Shown: positions 8,930-18,070, numbered from the stretch's first letter. The stretch is 64,000 bases of DNA from Chitinophaga eiseniae (GCF_900167135.1 NZ_FUWZ01000002.1:520641-584640), one strand, 5' to 3'. Made by a program: numbers and translations. Notes: generated from the sequence alone by a model not told the origin.

Positions 8930-11900
8930 TCAAAAACCGCATCTGATACCAAACGTCACCGACTTATTGGTAGGATAGGTGGCATAATCAATTCCCTGGT
9001 TTACGGAACTCTGCGCACCGGCCGCCATCAGTGAGCCAAAGGCGTTCACCTCCGGATCATACCAGGAATAACGGGTGAAGGTGATCAGGTTTTGTCCGCT
9101 CACATATACCTGGGCTTTTTTAAACCATTTCACGTGCATTTTTTCCAGCGGCAGATTATACGCCAGCTGTATATTTTTAAAGCGCAGATAAGAACCGTCT
9201 TCCACAAAGCGGGTAGACATGTTGGCTGACAGCGTGCGGGTGATCTTCGGATATTTCGCCTGTGTGTTTTCCGGTGTCCAGTGATCATAAGCTACGTCGG
9301 CAGGCAGGTTCAACCCCATACCCAAATCCAGTGTAGCGGCCTTATTAAGATTAAAGATGTCATTCCCCTGGGAACCTTGTATGAAGACAGACAACTCAAA
9401 GCCTTTATAGCTGGTCACGGAATTCAGGCCATAGGTAAAATCAGGATTCGGATTGCCGATGTAGGTTTTATCATCCGCACTGATTTTACCGTCTTTGTTG
9501 AGATCGGCATATTGCAGGTTTCCTTTGTCGGTATAACCGGTTTCCACATACCCGTAGAAGATGCCAAAGGGTTGTCCTTCCCGCAGCAGGTTCACATAAT
9601 CATTCAGCGAACCGGTGTAAAAGGTGTTACCGAAAATATCCTGTCCGTCGTACAGTTTCACGATTTTATTGCGGTTAAAGGAGATATTGGCGTTCACGTC
9701 CCAGGTAACCGCTTTCTTCATCACCGCCACGTCAACTGCAAACTCCATCCCTTTATTTTCCATCTCGCCCACATTTTGCAGGGTAGTGCGGTATCCCATG
9801 GAAGCGGGCAACTGCACGGTATTCAGCAGGTTTTTGGTCCTTTTGTGATAGAAGTCGGCGGTAAGGCGCACCTTGTCCTGAAAGAAGGCTACGTCTGCGC
9901 CAAAGTCTGCCTGGTAAGTGGTTTCCCATTTAAGGTTACCGGGCAGTACAATATCGGGGGCCATGGAGGTATACAGCGCATCGCCGAAGATGGTATTGCC
10001 GGACTTCAGTTGATTCATGGTTTGGTAGGGACTTACCGCAGCGCTGCCGGTAGCGCCGTAGCTGGCCCTTACCTTCAGATCAGATACAACGCGGGAACCT
10101 TTCAGAAAAGGCTCGTCGATGGCCCTCCAGGCGATGGCGGCGGAAGGAAAGGTACTCCATTTGTTGCCCGGAGAATAACGGGAAGAGCCATCCCGGCGTA
10201 CGCTGACGGTAAACAGATATTTGTCCATCAAAGTGTAATTCACCCTTGCGAGATAAGACAGCAGTACCCACTTCTGGTAGCTGCTGGCCGGAACACCGGG
10301 TGTACCGGCGCTGCCAAGGGAACCGGTTTTTGTCACATCGCTGAGAAATCCTATACCGGAGCCGTCCATGGAGGTACGTACATAGTCCTGGTAAGTAAAA
10401 CCAGCGGTGACGTTGATACCATGCACACCGATTTTTTTATTGTAGTATAGTACGTTCTCGTTGAGCAGGCTGGTGGACTGGACCGTTCTTACTGTCGCGG
10501 AACCAACGGAGTTCGTGGAGGGTTCGATGTTCGCGTAGTAGTCCGACCGGTCGTTCAGGTTGTCTATACCGCCGGAAATACGGATGGACAAGTCTTTCCA
10601 CGGCTTGATGGTTAGTGCGGCATTGGAAAATACGCGGTCCCCCTTGAGGCGGTCCGATATCTCATAAATGGGTATCATCGGATTGATGATGGCATTGGAG
10701 ATAAAGGGATAGGCGGTAGTGAGGCGGCGGTAACCTCCGTTGGGCAGATAGGGCGTCAGCGTGGGCGGCGCCATCAGCATGGCAGAAATCAGATCGCTGC
10801 CACGGTTGCCGAGGCCGGAATTCTGACTACGTGTATCCATGCGTGTTAACGTGGCATTATAAGATACGCTGAATATTTTACTGATATCATGCTCCACGCT
10901 GCCGCGGATAGAATATCGTTTGTAATTGCTGTTGCGAACGATGCCGTCCTGCAGGAACATGCCCCCGGAGAGGGAGAAGCGTGTTTTGTCGGTACCGCCG
11001 CTCACGGTGGCGCTGGTATTGTAGATGGGGGCGTTGTGCATCACCAGGGATTGCCAGTCGGTACCCGGGCGAAGACCAAACGAATCAATCTGTTCTTTCG
11101 TGAAATACGGTGCCAGCCCGTCATTGGCGGCTTGTTCGTTGTACAGCGTGGCATATTGCTGTGCGTTCATCAGCTTCATCTTTTTAGAGACCGACTGAAT
11201 GGTGTATCCTGCGGTAACTTCCACGTTGGTCGCTTCTTTTTTCCGGCCGCTTTTGGTGGTGATGATCACGATGCCGTTTGCCCCGCGGGAGCCGTAGATG
11301 GCCGTAGAAGACGCATCTTTAAGGATTTCCATGGAGGCGATGTCGGAAGGCTGCAAAAAGGTGGGATTGCCATTGTATGGGAAGCCGTCGATCACATACA
11401 GCGGTTCGTTGCCACCCATGATGGAATTAATACCGCGGATGCGGACGCTGATGGCGCCGCCGGGGGCGCCGTTGTTCTGCATCACGCGTACGCCCGGAGC
11501 GCGGCCGCTCAGGGCCTGCATGATGTTGGTATTGGGCTGTGCGGTGATATCGGCGGATTTGATTTGTGATACGGAGCCGGTAAGGTCGCTTTTTTTAGCG
11601 ATACCGTAGCCGATCACCACCACTTCGTTGGCTTTGTTCACGTCGGCTTCGAGGCGTATCTGCAGCGGTTGTTTGCCGGCGGCAAGCACCTCCTGTGGTT
11701 TGTATCCGATATAGGATATCACGAGAACGGCTGTACGGGGAGCCATCAGTTTGAAGGCGCCTTCGGCGTCTGTCTGAGTACCGGTCTTGCTGCCTTTGAC
11801 CACTACAGTGGCGCCCGGCAACGGTTCTCCCGTGGTGGCGGTCACGCGGCCGGTAACCGGCTGTTGTTCCTGCAGCGGGGTAGCCGGTGGAGTGTTCTTT

Positions 11901-12268
11901 TTACTATCGGCCGGTTCAATCACGATATTCTGGCCAACGATGCTCCAGGTGAGGGACTGCTGCCGGAGGCACAGCTCCAGCACTTTCTCCAGCGAGGCGG
12001 ATTTCACTTCTACGGTTACACGCCGGGCATTATCCAGCAGGCGGTGATCGAAAAAAAAGACATACCCCGTTTGTTTTTCGATGGCACGGAAAACTTTTTC
12101 GAGCGGCGCATTTTTCTCGGACAGGGAAACGTTCTGAGCGTAGCTCTTGGCGCTGACCTGTATACAAGCGAATAGTACAATAATGGCTGATAGTTTCATG
12201 GCCAGTAGCATTTTGGCGATATACCGTGGTTGATAGGCCGGTCGCCTGCAAATAGAACTAAATTGCAT
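8930..12268 (-). CDS. SusC-family TonB transporter with STN signalling domain
   Basis: The 1112-residue protein starts with a signal region. An STN (secretin/TonB N-terminal) domain follows at about 50-115, then a carboxypeptidase-regulatory-like domain (about 138-215, VTGRVTATTGEPLPGAT). A TonB plug shows IRGINSIMGGNEPLYVIDG, and a beta-barrel ends in a terminal Phe. STN domains contact FecR-type anti-sigma proteins, and a FecR and an ECF sigma gene lie directly upstream. Together they should form a trans-envelope circuit in which glycan binding turns on this operon. The signal peptide core begins at Met 24 (12199), so a start at Met 20 or 24 is possible. Substrate unknown. Confidence 0.95.
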   Translation of the reverse strand: MQFSSICRRPAYQPRYIAKMLLAMKLSAIIVLFACIQVSAKSYAQNVSLSEKNAPLEKVFRAIEKQTGYVFFFDHRLLDNARRVTVEVKSASLEKVLELCLRQQSLTWSIVGQNIVIEPADSKKNTPPATPLQEQQPVTGRVTATTGEPLPGATVVVKGSKTGTQTDAEGAFKLMAPRTAVLVISYIGYKPQEVLAAGKQPLQIRLEADVNKANEVVVIGYGIAKKSDLTGSVSQIKSADITAQPNTNIMQALSGRAPGVRVMQNNGAPGGAISVRIRGINSIMGGNEPLYVIDGFPYNGNPTFLQPSDIASMEILKDASSTAIYGSRGANGIVIITTKSGRKKEATNVEVTAGYTIQSVSKKMKLMNAQQYATLYNEQAANDGLAPYFTKEQIDSFGLRPGTDWQSLVMHNAPIYNTSATVSGGTDKTRFSLSGGMFLQDGIVRNSNYKRYSIRGSVEHDISKIFSVSYNATLTRMDTRSQNSGLGNRGSDLISAMLMAPPTLTPYLPNGGYRRLTTAYPFISNAIINPMIPIYEISDRLKGDRVFSNAALTIKPWKDLSIRISGGIDNLNDRSDYYANIEPSTNSVGSATVRTVQSTSLLNENVLYYNKKIGVHGINVTAGFTYQDYVRTSMDGSGIGFLSDVTKTGSLGSAGTPGVPASSYQKWVLLSYLARVNYTLMDKYLFTVSVRRDGSSRYSPGNKWSTFPSAAIAWRAIDEPFLKGSRVVSDLKVRASYGATGSAAVSPYQTMNQLKSGNTIFGDALYTSMAPDIVLPGNLKWETTYQADFGADVAFFQDKVRLTADFYHKRTKNLLNTVQLPASMGYRTTLQNVGEMENKGMEFAVDVAVMKKAVTWDVNANISFNRNKIVKLYDGQDIFGNTFYTGSLNDYVNLLREGQPFGIFYGYVETGYTDKGNLQYADLNKDGKISADDKTYIGNPNPDFTYGLNSVTSYKGFELSVFIQGSQGNDIFNLNKAATLDLGMGLNLPADVAYDHWTPENTQAKYPKITRTLSANMSTRFVEDGSYLRFKNIQLAYNLPLEKMHVKWFKKAQVYVSGQNLITFTRYSWYDPEVNAFGSLMAAGAQSSVNQGIDYATYPTNKSVTFGIRCGF

Positions 12269-12279
12269 ACTTTTGAATT

Positions 12280-12390
12280 GTTTGGGTAATAAAAGCCCTG
12301 TCCCGGTATAAAAGCCGGAAGCGAGAGTCGTGGAACGATTTTCATGGGTTACCCAAACGACCGCCGGGAGTGCTGGAACACTTCCGGTTT
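12280..12390 (-). repeat. Nested inverted repeats between fecR and susC
   Basis: GTTTGGGTAA (12280-12289) is perfectly complementary to TTACCCAAAC (12349-12358). A second hairpin (CCGGGAGTG against CACTTCCGG, about 12364-12388) lies closer to the fecR stop. The gap can therefore fold into two RNA hairpins on the minus-strand transcript. They lack a clear T-run for minus-strand termination, so an RNA-processing or attenuating role is more likely than a full stop. Inference only. Confidence 0.4.
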
Positions 12391-12441
12391 CTTTTTTGGG
12401 CCCCTGCCGTGTTAATTAATCATTTTTCATAACGGTTGTTT

Positions 12442-13611
12442 TCATGGTATGACGATGATCTTCTTTTTTTCTATTCTGAAATGGATATTGCTTAGCTCGA
12501 GTATCTTCAGGACTTCTTCTATGCTGCTGTTACGGGATATTTTCCCACCAAATTCCCGGTCGGGGATATTGCCTTCATAGGCGATGTCTACATCGTACCA
12601 GCGGGCTATCTGTCGCATCACGCCGGGTAATTTCTCGTGGTTGAACCGGAAGTAACCGTTCTTCCATGCCACAATCTCTTCCAGGTCTACGTCATTGACC
12701 ACCGACACCTGGCCGGCCTGGTCCATGCGGAGCTGCTGCCCTGGGCGCAGGGCGGTGCCGCCGCCGCCGGTATGTACTTTTACGGCGCCTTCCAGCAGGG
12801 TGGTCCGTACTGCGGTCTCCTCCGTATAGGCCATTACGTTAAAATGCGTGCCCAGCACCTGTACGTCCATATGGCCGGCTTTTACGTGGAAAGGTTTTCC
12901 CGGCATCTTCGCTACCTCGAAATAGGCTTCCCCGGTAAGTTCCACGGTCCTGTCGGCCCCGGAGAAGACGGTCGGATAACGCAGCGTAGAGGCGGCGTTG
13001 ATCCACACGTTGGTGCCGTCCGGCAGGGTCACGCGGAACTGGCCGCCACGGGGGATGGCCAGCGTATTGTATTGTACCGCGCCGGAGTGATGGTCGCCGC
13101 CGGCTTCATAGGCCAGCTGGCCGTTATTGACCTGCACTATCTGCACATTGCCTTGTTGCGCCAGTGCACCATTGGCGGTACTATCGAGGGTGATGGTGCT
13201 GCCGTCTGCCAGTATGAGCGTTGCTTTGTTGCTGCCTGGCACCACGTGATGCACCGGGCTGTTGATGCCGCCTGCCACTGGCTGCTGCGGCCGGAAGCGC
13301 CAGAATGCGGCGACAACGACGATCACCGCCACTATAGCGGCGACAGCCGCCGGATACAGCCAGCGGCGCCGCCGGGCGATGGGCACCACCGGCGTATCGG
13401 CAGGGCGGATAGAAGCATAGATTTGTTCCATCCGTTCGGCATTAGCCTGACCGTGTTTCGTTTTATCCTGCAAAAGGGCTACCAGGGCTTCTTCCCATGC
13501 GTCCTGCCCATGGCCTTGCCGCAGGGTTTCCCAGAGCTGCGCGGTTTCTTCTTCGCTCAGCGCATCGTTGAGATATCGTGCTATCAGGGTTGATAAAGGT
13601 GTTGGTTCCAT
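12442..13611 (-). CDS. FecR-family anti-sigma factor
   Basis: The 389-residue protein has an N-terminal cytoplasmic part (about 1-83), one membrane segment (about 84-106, Ala/Val-rich) and a periplasmic FecR domain containing PRGGQFRVTLPDGTNVWINA. A C-terminal STN-interacting domain ends in an Ile-rich tail. It lies between the ECF sigma gene and the STN-type SusC, the standard order for such circuits. It should hold the sigma factor inactive until the loaded SusC signals through its STN domain. Confidence 0.94.
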   Translation of the reverse strand: MEPTPLSTLIARYLNDALSEEETAQLWETLRQGHGQDAWEEALVALLQDKTKHGQANAERMEQIYASIRPADTPVVPIARRRRWLYPAAVAAIVAVIVVVAAFWRFRPQQPVAGGINSPVHHVVPGSNKATLILADGSTITLDSTANGALAQQGNVQIVQVNNGQLAYEAGGDHHSGAVQYNTLAIPRGGQFRVTLPDGTNVWINAASTLRYPTVFSGADRTVELTGEAYFEVAKMPGKPFHVKAGHMDVQVLGTHFNVMAYTEETAVRTTLLEGAVKVHTGGGGTALRPGQQLRMDQAGQVSVVNDVDLEEIVAWKNGYFRFNHEKLPGVMRQIARWYDVDIAYEGNIPDREFGGKISRNSSIEEVLKILELSNIHFRIEKKKIIVIP

Positions 13612-13686
13612 AGCCAGTATGCGACGTTGTAATGGTAAAGACGCACTAATGGAACAAAAGGAGGTGCTGCGGAAAAAATTTTTTTT

Positions 13687-14283
13687 TCAGGTATAGCGGG
13701 TAAGGGTGGCGATGGCCAGCACGAGCAGGCCGGGATAGTGTTCCAATATTTTCCGGAGGGTGGCCAGCGCCTGTACGATATAACTTTTAACGGTAATACG
13801 GGACAGTCCCATGGCGTGGGCTATTTCTTCATGTCCCATGCCATCGAAGCGGCTCATACGGAAAGCTTTCTGCTGCTGGGGAGGCAGGCGTCGGATGGCG
13901 GCATGGATGGCATTTTCCAGTTCCCTGAATTCGGCCCTGGCTTCGGCGCCGCTATGGGTGTTTTCATGGTGGTAGTCCTGCAGGTACTGCCGGTAGGCAT
14001 CCTGGGAGGCAAGTTTGCGCAGCCGGCTGTAGAGCAGGTTACGGGCCATGATAAAGAAGTAGGCGTCCAGCTTCTCTACCTGTGCCAGCTGCGCACGTTT
14101 TTCCCAGAGGGTCACAAATACCTCCTGGGCAATATCTTCTGCGATATCCGGAGAACGGGAGAGCAGCAGGGCGGAGGAATACACCGCATCCCAGTGACGA
14201 ACGAACAGCTCACGGTATGCGGCCGCGTCTCCGTCGGCCAAACGCTTTAGTAGTTCGGTCTCACTATGTGGAATTGGATGCAT
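13687..14283 (-). CDS. ECF RNA polymerase sigma factor
   Basis: The 198-residue protein has sigma region 2 (about 25-95, with DIAQEVFVTLWEKR) and region 4 (about 125-180, with LPPQQQKAFRMSRFDGMGH and a helix-turn-helix). It ends in a hydrophobic tail (GLLVLAIATL), also seen in the second ECF factor of this window. It is the first gene of the FecR/SusC/SusD/oxidoreductase series, 75 bases before fecR, and should transcribe the SusC operon when freed from FecR. Confidence 0.94.
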   Translation of the reverse strand: MHPIPHSETELLKRLADGDAAAYRELFVRHWDAVYSSALLLSRSPDIAEDIAQEVFVTLWEKRAQLAQVEKLDAYFFIMARNLLYSRLRKLASQDAYRQYLQDYHHENTHSGAEARAEFRELENAIHAAIRRLPPQQQKAFRMSRFDGMGHEEIAHAMGLSRITVKSYIVQALATLRKILEHYPGLLVLAIATLTRYT

Positions 14284-14338
14284 CGTTGGCCAACCCGGCT
14301 GCCTCTGTTCTGACCGGATTTTTTAAAAATAGTAAAAC

Positions 14339-15289
14339 TTATTTATTGTCCAGCCATACTACCTTTTGTTCGGAGGTATGTTGTTGACCAATCACATCGC
14401 GGTACAGCCCGGGACGGCGGGCTTTACGGTAGCGATAACCACCGGCCTGCTGCAGCTTTTCAGGCGTCAGCGTGGCAATAGCGAAGCCGTCGCCCAGCTG
14501 GCGGCATTCTGCCAGGATATCCCCGAACGGGTCAAGGACCATGGAGCAACCGTTTTTAAGCTGGTCGTCGTCCATACCGATGGGGTTGGAGAACACGACG
14601 TATATGCCGTTGTCGTAAGCACGGGCGGGCAACCATTTCATGAGCCAGCCGCGGCCTTTGAGACTGTCAAACTCCAGGCGCAGGGAGGTAGGATCGGCTT
14701 CGCGGTTGTGCCACAGGGCAGGATCTACAAAGCCGGCGCCGGGGCGGGAAGAGGGCGTACACATGGTCACATGCGGCATAAAGAGGATATCGGCCCCCAG
14801 CAAAGCGGTAGCTCTTACGTTTTCAATGACGTTGTTATCATAGCAGATGAGGATGCCGCATTTCCATCCCAGCAGGTCAAACACCACGTATTCATCGCCG
14901 GGCGTCAGGTGCGGGTTAATAAACGGATGCAGCTTGCGGTATTTGGCCACCAGTCCGTTTTTATCCACGCAGACATAAGCTTTATACAGTTTATCGGCCG
15001 CATCTTTTTCAAAGAGGCCGGCCAGAACGGCGATATTATGTTCGCGGGCGATGGCCGTCAGCCGCTGGATACTGGGCCCGTCCGGAATGAACTCTGCCAG
15101 GTCCAGCATCTGTTCTTTCGACAGGTGGCGGGCAAAGGTGTACCCGGTAACGGAGCATTCATGAAAAGCGATGGCCTGTGCGCCATCAGCGGCGGCCTTC
15201 GCCGCCAGGTCGTTTATCTGTTGGAGATTATACGCTTTATCTCCGCTTTTGTTCTCGAATTGTGCGGTGGCTACTTTTAATTTTTCCAT
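14339..15289 (-). CDS. Carbon-nitrogen hydrolase (nitrilase superfamily)
   Basis: The 316-residue protein carries the Glu-Lys-Cys triad of the nitrilase fold: Glu44 (AFHECSVTGY), Lys119 (KYRKLHPF) and Cys149 (GILICYDNNVIENVRA). It has no signal peptide, so it acts in the cytoplasm. Members cleave amides, carbamoyl groups or nitriles. The closest type cannot be fixed from motifs alone, but an amidase is more likely than a true nitrilase. It lies between a YdeI-like gene (14 bases) and the ECF sigma gene (55 bases) on the same strand. The link to the sugar locus is unclear. Confidence 0.88.
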   Translation of the reverse strand: MEKLKVATAQFENKSGDKAYNLQQINDLAAKAAADGAQAIAFHECSVTGYTFARHLSKEQMLDLAEFIPDGPSIQRLTAIAREHNIAVLAGLFEKDAADKLYKAYVCVDKNGLVAKYRKLHPFINPHLTPGDEYVVFDLLGWKCGILICYDNNVIENVRATALLGADILFMPHVTMCTPSSRPGAGFVDPALWHNREADPTSLRLEFDSLKGRGWLMKWLPARAYDNGIYVVFSNPIGMDDDQLKNGCSMVLDPFGDILAECRQLGDGFAIATLTPEKLQQAGGYRYRKARRPGLYRDVIGQQHTSEQKVVWLDNK

Positions 15290-15303
15290 GGTTTCGTATA
15301 TTC

Positions 15304-15891
15304 TTAATAGTTATATCTTTTGATTTTTGTGCCGGCAGCGCTGTCCCGTATCAGCTCGGCCAGCCGCTTCTCCCTGGTGGCAGCTTGTTTACCTGTCATC
15401 ACCCAATGCGCGGTCTGCTTACGATACCCCGGCGCCATTTTCTGGTAAAAAGCCCAGGCTTTTTCGTTGGCCCGGAATTGTTGTTCAAATTCTTCAGAGA
15501 GCTGCTCCGACGCTTTCAATTCATAGGTGTATACAGCGGAACGCTCCAATTCCCGTTTATTGAAAGCAGCGAGGCCCGCCGGCATCATCCGGCCCTCCCG
15601 GGTAAGGTCTTCCACCTTCTTGATATTGATAGCGCTCCAGATGCTTTTGGGTTTGCGGGGCGTAAAGCGGATCGTATAACTTTCTTCATTGATGGATTTA
15701 CGGACCCCGTCTATCCAACCATAACAAATGGCTTCGTCCACCGACTCAGACCACGACATACACTTTTTACCGGTACCGGTCTTGTAGTATCCAACCAGCA
15801 GTTCTGCTGCTTTATGATGATTTTTATCCAGCCATTTGCGGAAGGCGGCTCCTGTCTCGAAAAACACAGGTTCATTTGGATATTTGGTCAT
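15304..15891 (-). CDS. YdeI/OmpD-associated family protein
   Basis: The 195-residue protein begins with the YdeI pattern (about 8-75: an aromatic-rich stretch, then SVDEAICYGWIDG and RFTPRKPKSIWS). It ends with a basic helical region (YRKQTAHWVMTGKQAATREK) typical of the family. YdeI proteins are small cytoplasmic proteins linked in some bacteria to resistance to bacteriocins or cationic peptides. The molecular action is not known. It has no signal peptide. The stop lies 14 bases before the nitrilase-type gene, so they may be co-transcribed. Confidence 0.85.
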   Translation of the reverse strand: MTKYPNEPVFFETGAAFRKWLDKNHHKAAELLVGYYKTGTGKKCMSWSESVDEAICYGWIDGVRKSINEESYTIRFTPRKPKSIWSAINIKKVEDLTREGRMMPAGLAAFNKRELERSAVYTYELKASEQLSEEFEQQFRANEKAWAFYQKMAPGYRKQTAHWVMTGKQAATREKRLAELIRDSAAGTKIKRYNY

Positions 15892-15909
15892 TTGGTTATT
15901 GAGTTATTG

Positions 15910-16078
15910 GATTTATAGATTTTGAAATTTACGGATTTACGGATTTACGAATTTCGGGGATTTGATCACTGTGTTTAGTTAAATTTTTGTTGAAAAAGTT
16001 AGTCAAATTATTCCACATAAAAGCAATATCACCAATCCCCGAAATTCGTAAATCCGTAAATTTCAAAATCCATAAATC
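15910..16078. repeat. Long imperfect palindromic element between divergent genes
   Basis: The left arm (15910-15963) and right arm (16034-16078) are complementary over about 45 bases, except for one extra 8-base unit (GGATTTAC) in the left arm. The core is ATTTACGGATTTACGAATTT. The arms are about 70 bases apart. A shorter relative with the same ATTTACGGATTT core lies at 57349-57430, so this is a dispersed repeat family. It fills the gap between two divergent genes. Confidence 0.75.
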
Positions 16079-16113
16079 AAAATGGGCTAGTTTTGGGCAA
16101 GCAGAAAACTGAT

Positions 16114-16497
16114 ATGAAAGATTTCAAGAAATATTTTAGCATCCCGGCTCCCCCGGAAGAAGTATATGCGGCGCTGACCAATCCGGCCACCATTCAGCTA
16201 TGGACGGGCGAAGTAGCAGAAATGTCTACCGAGCCGGGATCGGAGTTCGCCCTGTGGGAAGAAAGCATTGTGGGCAAGAACCTTGAATTTGAGCCGGGAA
16301 AGAAGATTGTGCAGCAATGGTATTTCGGGGAAGATGAAGAAGCGCCGTCCATTGTGACGATCATCCTGCATACCGGTAAAAAAGGCACCGATGTGGAGTT
16401 GCGGCATACCAATATTCCGGACGAAGCTTTTGAAGACATCACTACCGGCTGGCAGGAAGCCTATTTTGGGTCCCTGATAGATTTCTATAAGGAATAA
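16114..16497 (+). CDS. AHSA1/SRPBCC-family protein
   Basis: The protein has 127 residues from the ATG at 16114. A TTG start 21 bases upstream is possible but less likely. The sequence opens with MKDFKKYFSIPAPPEEVYAA, followed by LTNPATIQLWTG and, near the end, TGWQEAYFGSLIDFYKE. This is the START/SRPBCC fold of the Aha1 C-terminal type, a small cytoplasmic beta-barrel-like pocket that binds hydrophobic ligands. The ligand is unknown. It is a stand-alone gene, facing the SUKH gene end to end across a small hairpin. Confidence 0.85.
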   Translation: MKDFKKYFSIPAPPEEVYAALTNPATIQLWTGEVAEMSTEPGSEFALWEESIVGKNLEFEPGKKIVQQWYFGEDEEAPSIVTIILHTGKKGTDVELRHTNIPDEAFEDITTGWQEAYFGSLIDFYKE

Positions 16498-16527
16498 CAG
16501 GTTGATGCGCCCACAGCCCAATAGTCG

Positions 16528-16547
16528 CCCAGGGCCTAAGCCCTGGG
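16528..16547. terminator. Hairpin between convergent genes
   Basis: CCCAGGGC and GCCCTGGG (16528-16535 and 16540-16547) form a perfect 8-bp stem with the loop CTAA. It lies in the 56-base gap between two convergent stops and could serve both. There is no strong T-run on either side, so termination is only probable. Confidence 0.5.
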
Positions 16548-16553
16548 AAACAT

Positions 16554-17198
16554 TTAATCATTTGTCTGATAAGGGAAGCTGCTGTCCAGCCAGTCAAAAC
16601 CGATCTCCGCTTCCAGTATGTCGCGCAACTCATCTTCCGTGATGACGCCCTTTGCGTATATGCCGGCTACGATTTCCTGCTGGCGGGGCGATAGATAGGG
16701 CGCATGTGTACGCAGAAAATTGGCGGCATTGACCGCCTGATCGCCTTCCGAGATCGGGCCCGGATATTCAGGGTTTTGTTCCACCACTGCTTCCAGCATC
16801 CGTGCGAAAATAAAATCCTGTAGGTTTTTGGCCATGATCACGGCCTCGTTGGAATCGTGATATACCAGTACGATCGGCACGTCGTCCCCGTCTTTCAGGT
16901 TATAATAAAAGGCGTACCAGTCGCCCGCGCCGGTGTAACCCAGCGGAACAAACCGGTGGCTCTTGTCGGCAAACAGCATACCTGCTGCCACTTCTCCGGA
17001 AATATCTTTCTGGTCGATGATTTCAAAATCGATGGCAAACAGTAAAAAGGGCGGATGGTCTTTTGCGCGGAGGAATTCGCGGGAATACCATCCCGGTCCC
17101 AGTTGCCCCCAGGACAACATCCCGTCCCTGTCCAGTTGTTTATACAATGCAGGATATTCAAACTGATGTTCCTGCTCAATTGTCTCCAGTGTCGTCAT
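16554..17198 (-). CDS. SUKH (SMI1/KNR4-like) family protein
   Basis: The 214-residue cytoplasmic protein shows a SUKH-1-like pattern in its first 150 residues: FEYPALYKQLDRDGML, then GPGWYSREF, VPLGYTGAGDWYAFYYN and a later acidic, aromatic-poor helical end. SUKH proteins are often immunity proteins that neutralise polymorphic toxins, but many stand alone with unknown partners. No toxin gene lies beside it. The last 60 residues form an added helical segment (LSPRQQEIVAGIYAKGVI) not needed for the fold. Family call moderate; function open. Confidence 0.65.
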   Translation of the reverse strand: MTTLETIEQEHQFEYPALYKQLDRDGMLSWGQLGPGWYSREFLRAKDHPPFLLFAIDFEIIDQKDISGEVAAGMLFADKSHRFVPLGYTGAGDWYAFYYNLKDGDDVPIVLVYHDSNEAVIMAKNLQDFIFARMLEAVVEQNPEYPGPISEGDQAVNAANFLRTHAPYLSPRQQEIVAGIYAKGVITEDELRDILEAEIGFDWLDSSFPYQTND

Positions 17199-17233
17199 CT
17201 TTCGCTATCGTTTTTGGCAGGGAAAGATACGGC

Positions 17234-18070
17234 TTATTTGCGCACGCCTGCACGTTTAAAGGTCTGCTCTCCCTGTTTCTGGTAGGGATTCATCACAAAT
17301 GACAACAGGCTGCCATCCTGTTTGAGCTCCACCACGCGGAAACCATGGTATTCCACGCCCCAGCTGCCGCCTACGTGGCCGTCCCAGAGGAAAGGTATTT
17401 TTTCATCGAGCATTTTCACGCTGTCTTCCTGGTGGTCGTGCCCGTTAAATACTGCGCGGATATTGGGATATTGTTTGATGAGTGCCTGGAATTCCGGTGC
17501 GTCGATACCGTGTTTGGTCCACTTTACCGGGGTGATATGGACGAAGATGAAGATGTTGGCCGCCTTTTTATGTTGCTCCAGCTTTTCACGGAACCAGGCT
17601 ACGTCCGGACTGAGGTAATTTCCATTGATATCGGCGGTGTCTCCCAGCAGGATCACATTATCGCCCATCACTACGTCGTGGTTGAGCGGAAAACCCCATG
17701 CCTGTTGCCATGCTTCCGGCGTCACATGGTCGTGGTTGCCGCGGGTGGCGTATACGTGGGAGTGGATCTGTTTGAAGAGGGTGGCCGCAGGTGTCATGAA
17801 AGACGGATCGTTGTGGACCACGTCTCCGTTGAGTACGAAGAACGCGCAGGGATTGTTTTTTTCGTAGATGCGGAAAGCTTTTTCCAGGTCATGGTAATAT
17901 TGCTCCCAGGCTGTTCCCGGTTCTCCATAGTGCCAGTCGGAGCCGATGGCAAAGCGGAATACCGTTTTATTCTTAAAGTCTTTGCTGGTGGCTGCGGTGA
18001 CGATCTTGCCACAGGCCTGGATAACGATGGCGGCGGATACGCCGCGGAAGAATTCGCGTCTGTTCATCAT
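17234..18070 (-). CDS. Tat-exported calcineurin-like metallophosphoesterase
   Basis: The 278-residue protein begins with a twin-arginine signal (NRREFFRG, then a hydrophobic stretch). A Cys near residue 20 could make it a lipoprotein. The five metallophosphoesterase blocks are present in order: GSDWHYG, LNGDVVHND, GNHDH, FVHITP and FNGHDHQ. It should therefore bind two metal ions and cleave phosphoester bonds in the periplasm. The natural substrate is unknown. It starts with two adjacent Met codons. No operon partner is evident; the upstream gap is 507 bases. Confidence 0.9.
   Translation of the reverse strand: MMNRREFFRGVSAAIVIQACGKIVTAATSKDFKNKTVFRFAIGSDWHYGEPGTAWEQYYHDLEKAFRIYEKNNPCAFFVLNGDVVHNDPSFMTPAATLFKQIHSHVYATRGNHDHVTPEAWQQAWGFPLNHDVVMGDNVILLGDTADINGNYLSPDVAWFREKLEQHKKAANIFIFVHITPVKWTKHGIDAPEFQALIKQYPNIRAVFNGHDHQEDSVKMLDEKIPFLWDGHVGGSWGVEYHGFRVVELKQDGSLLSFVMNPYQKQGEQTFKRAGVRK

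Noticed and set aside
9281..10450. A 389-codon plus-strand frame
   Set aside because: It is antisense to the STN-type SusC, with no motif or start context.
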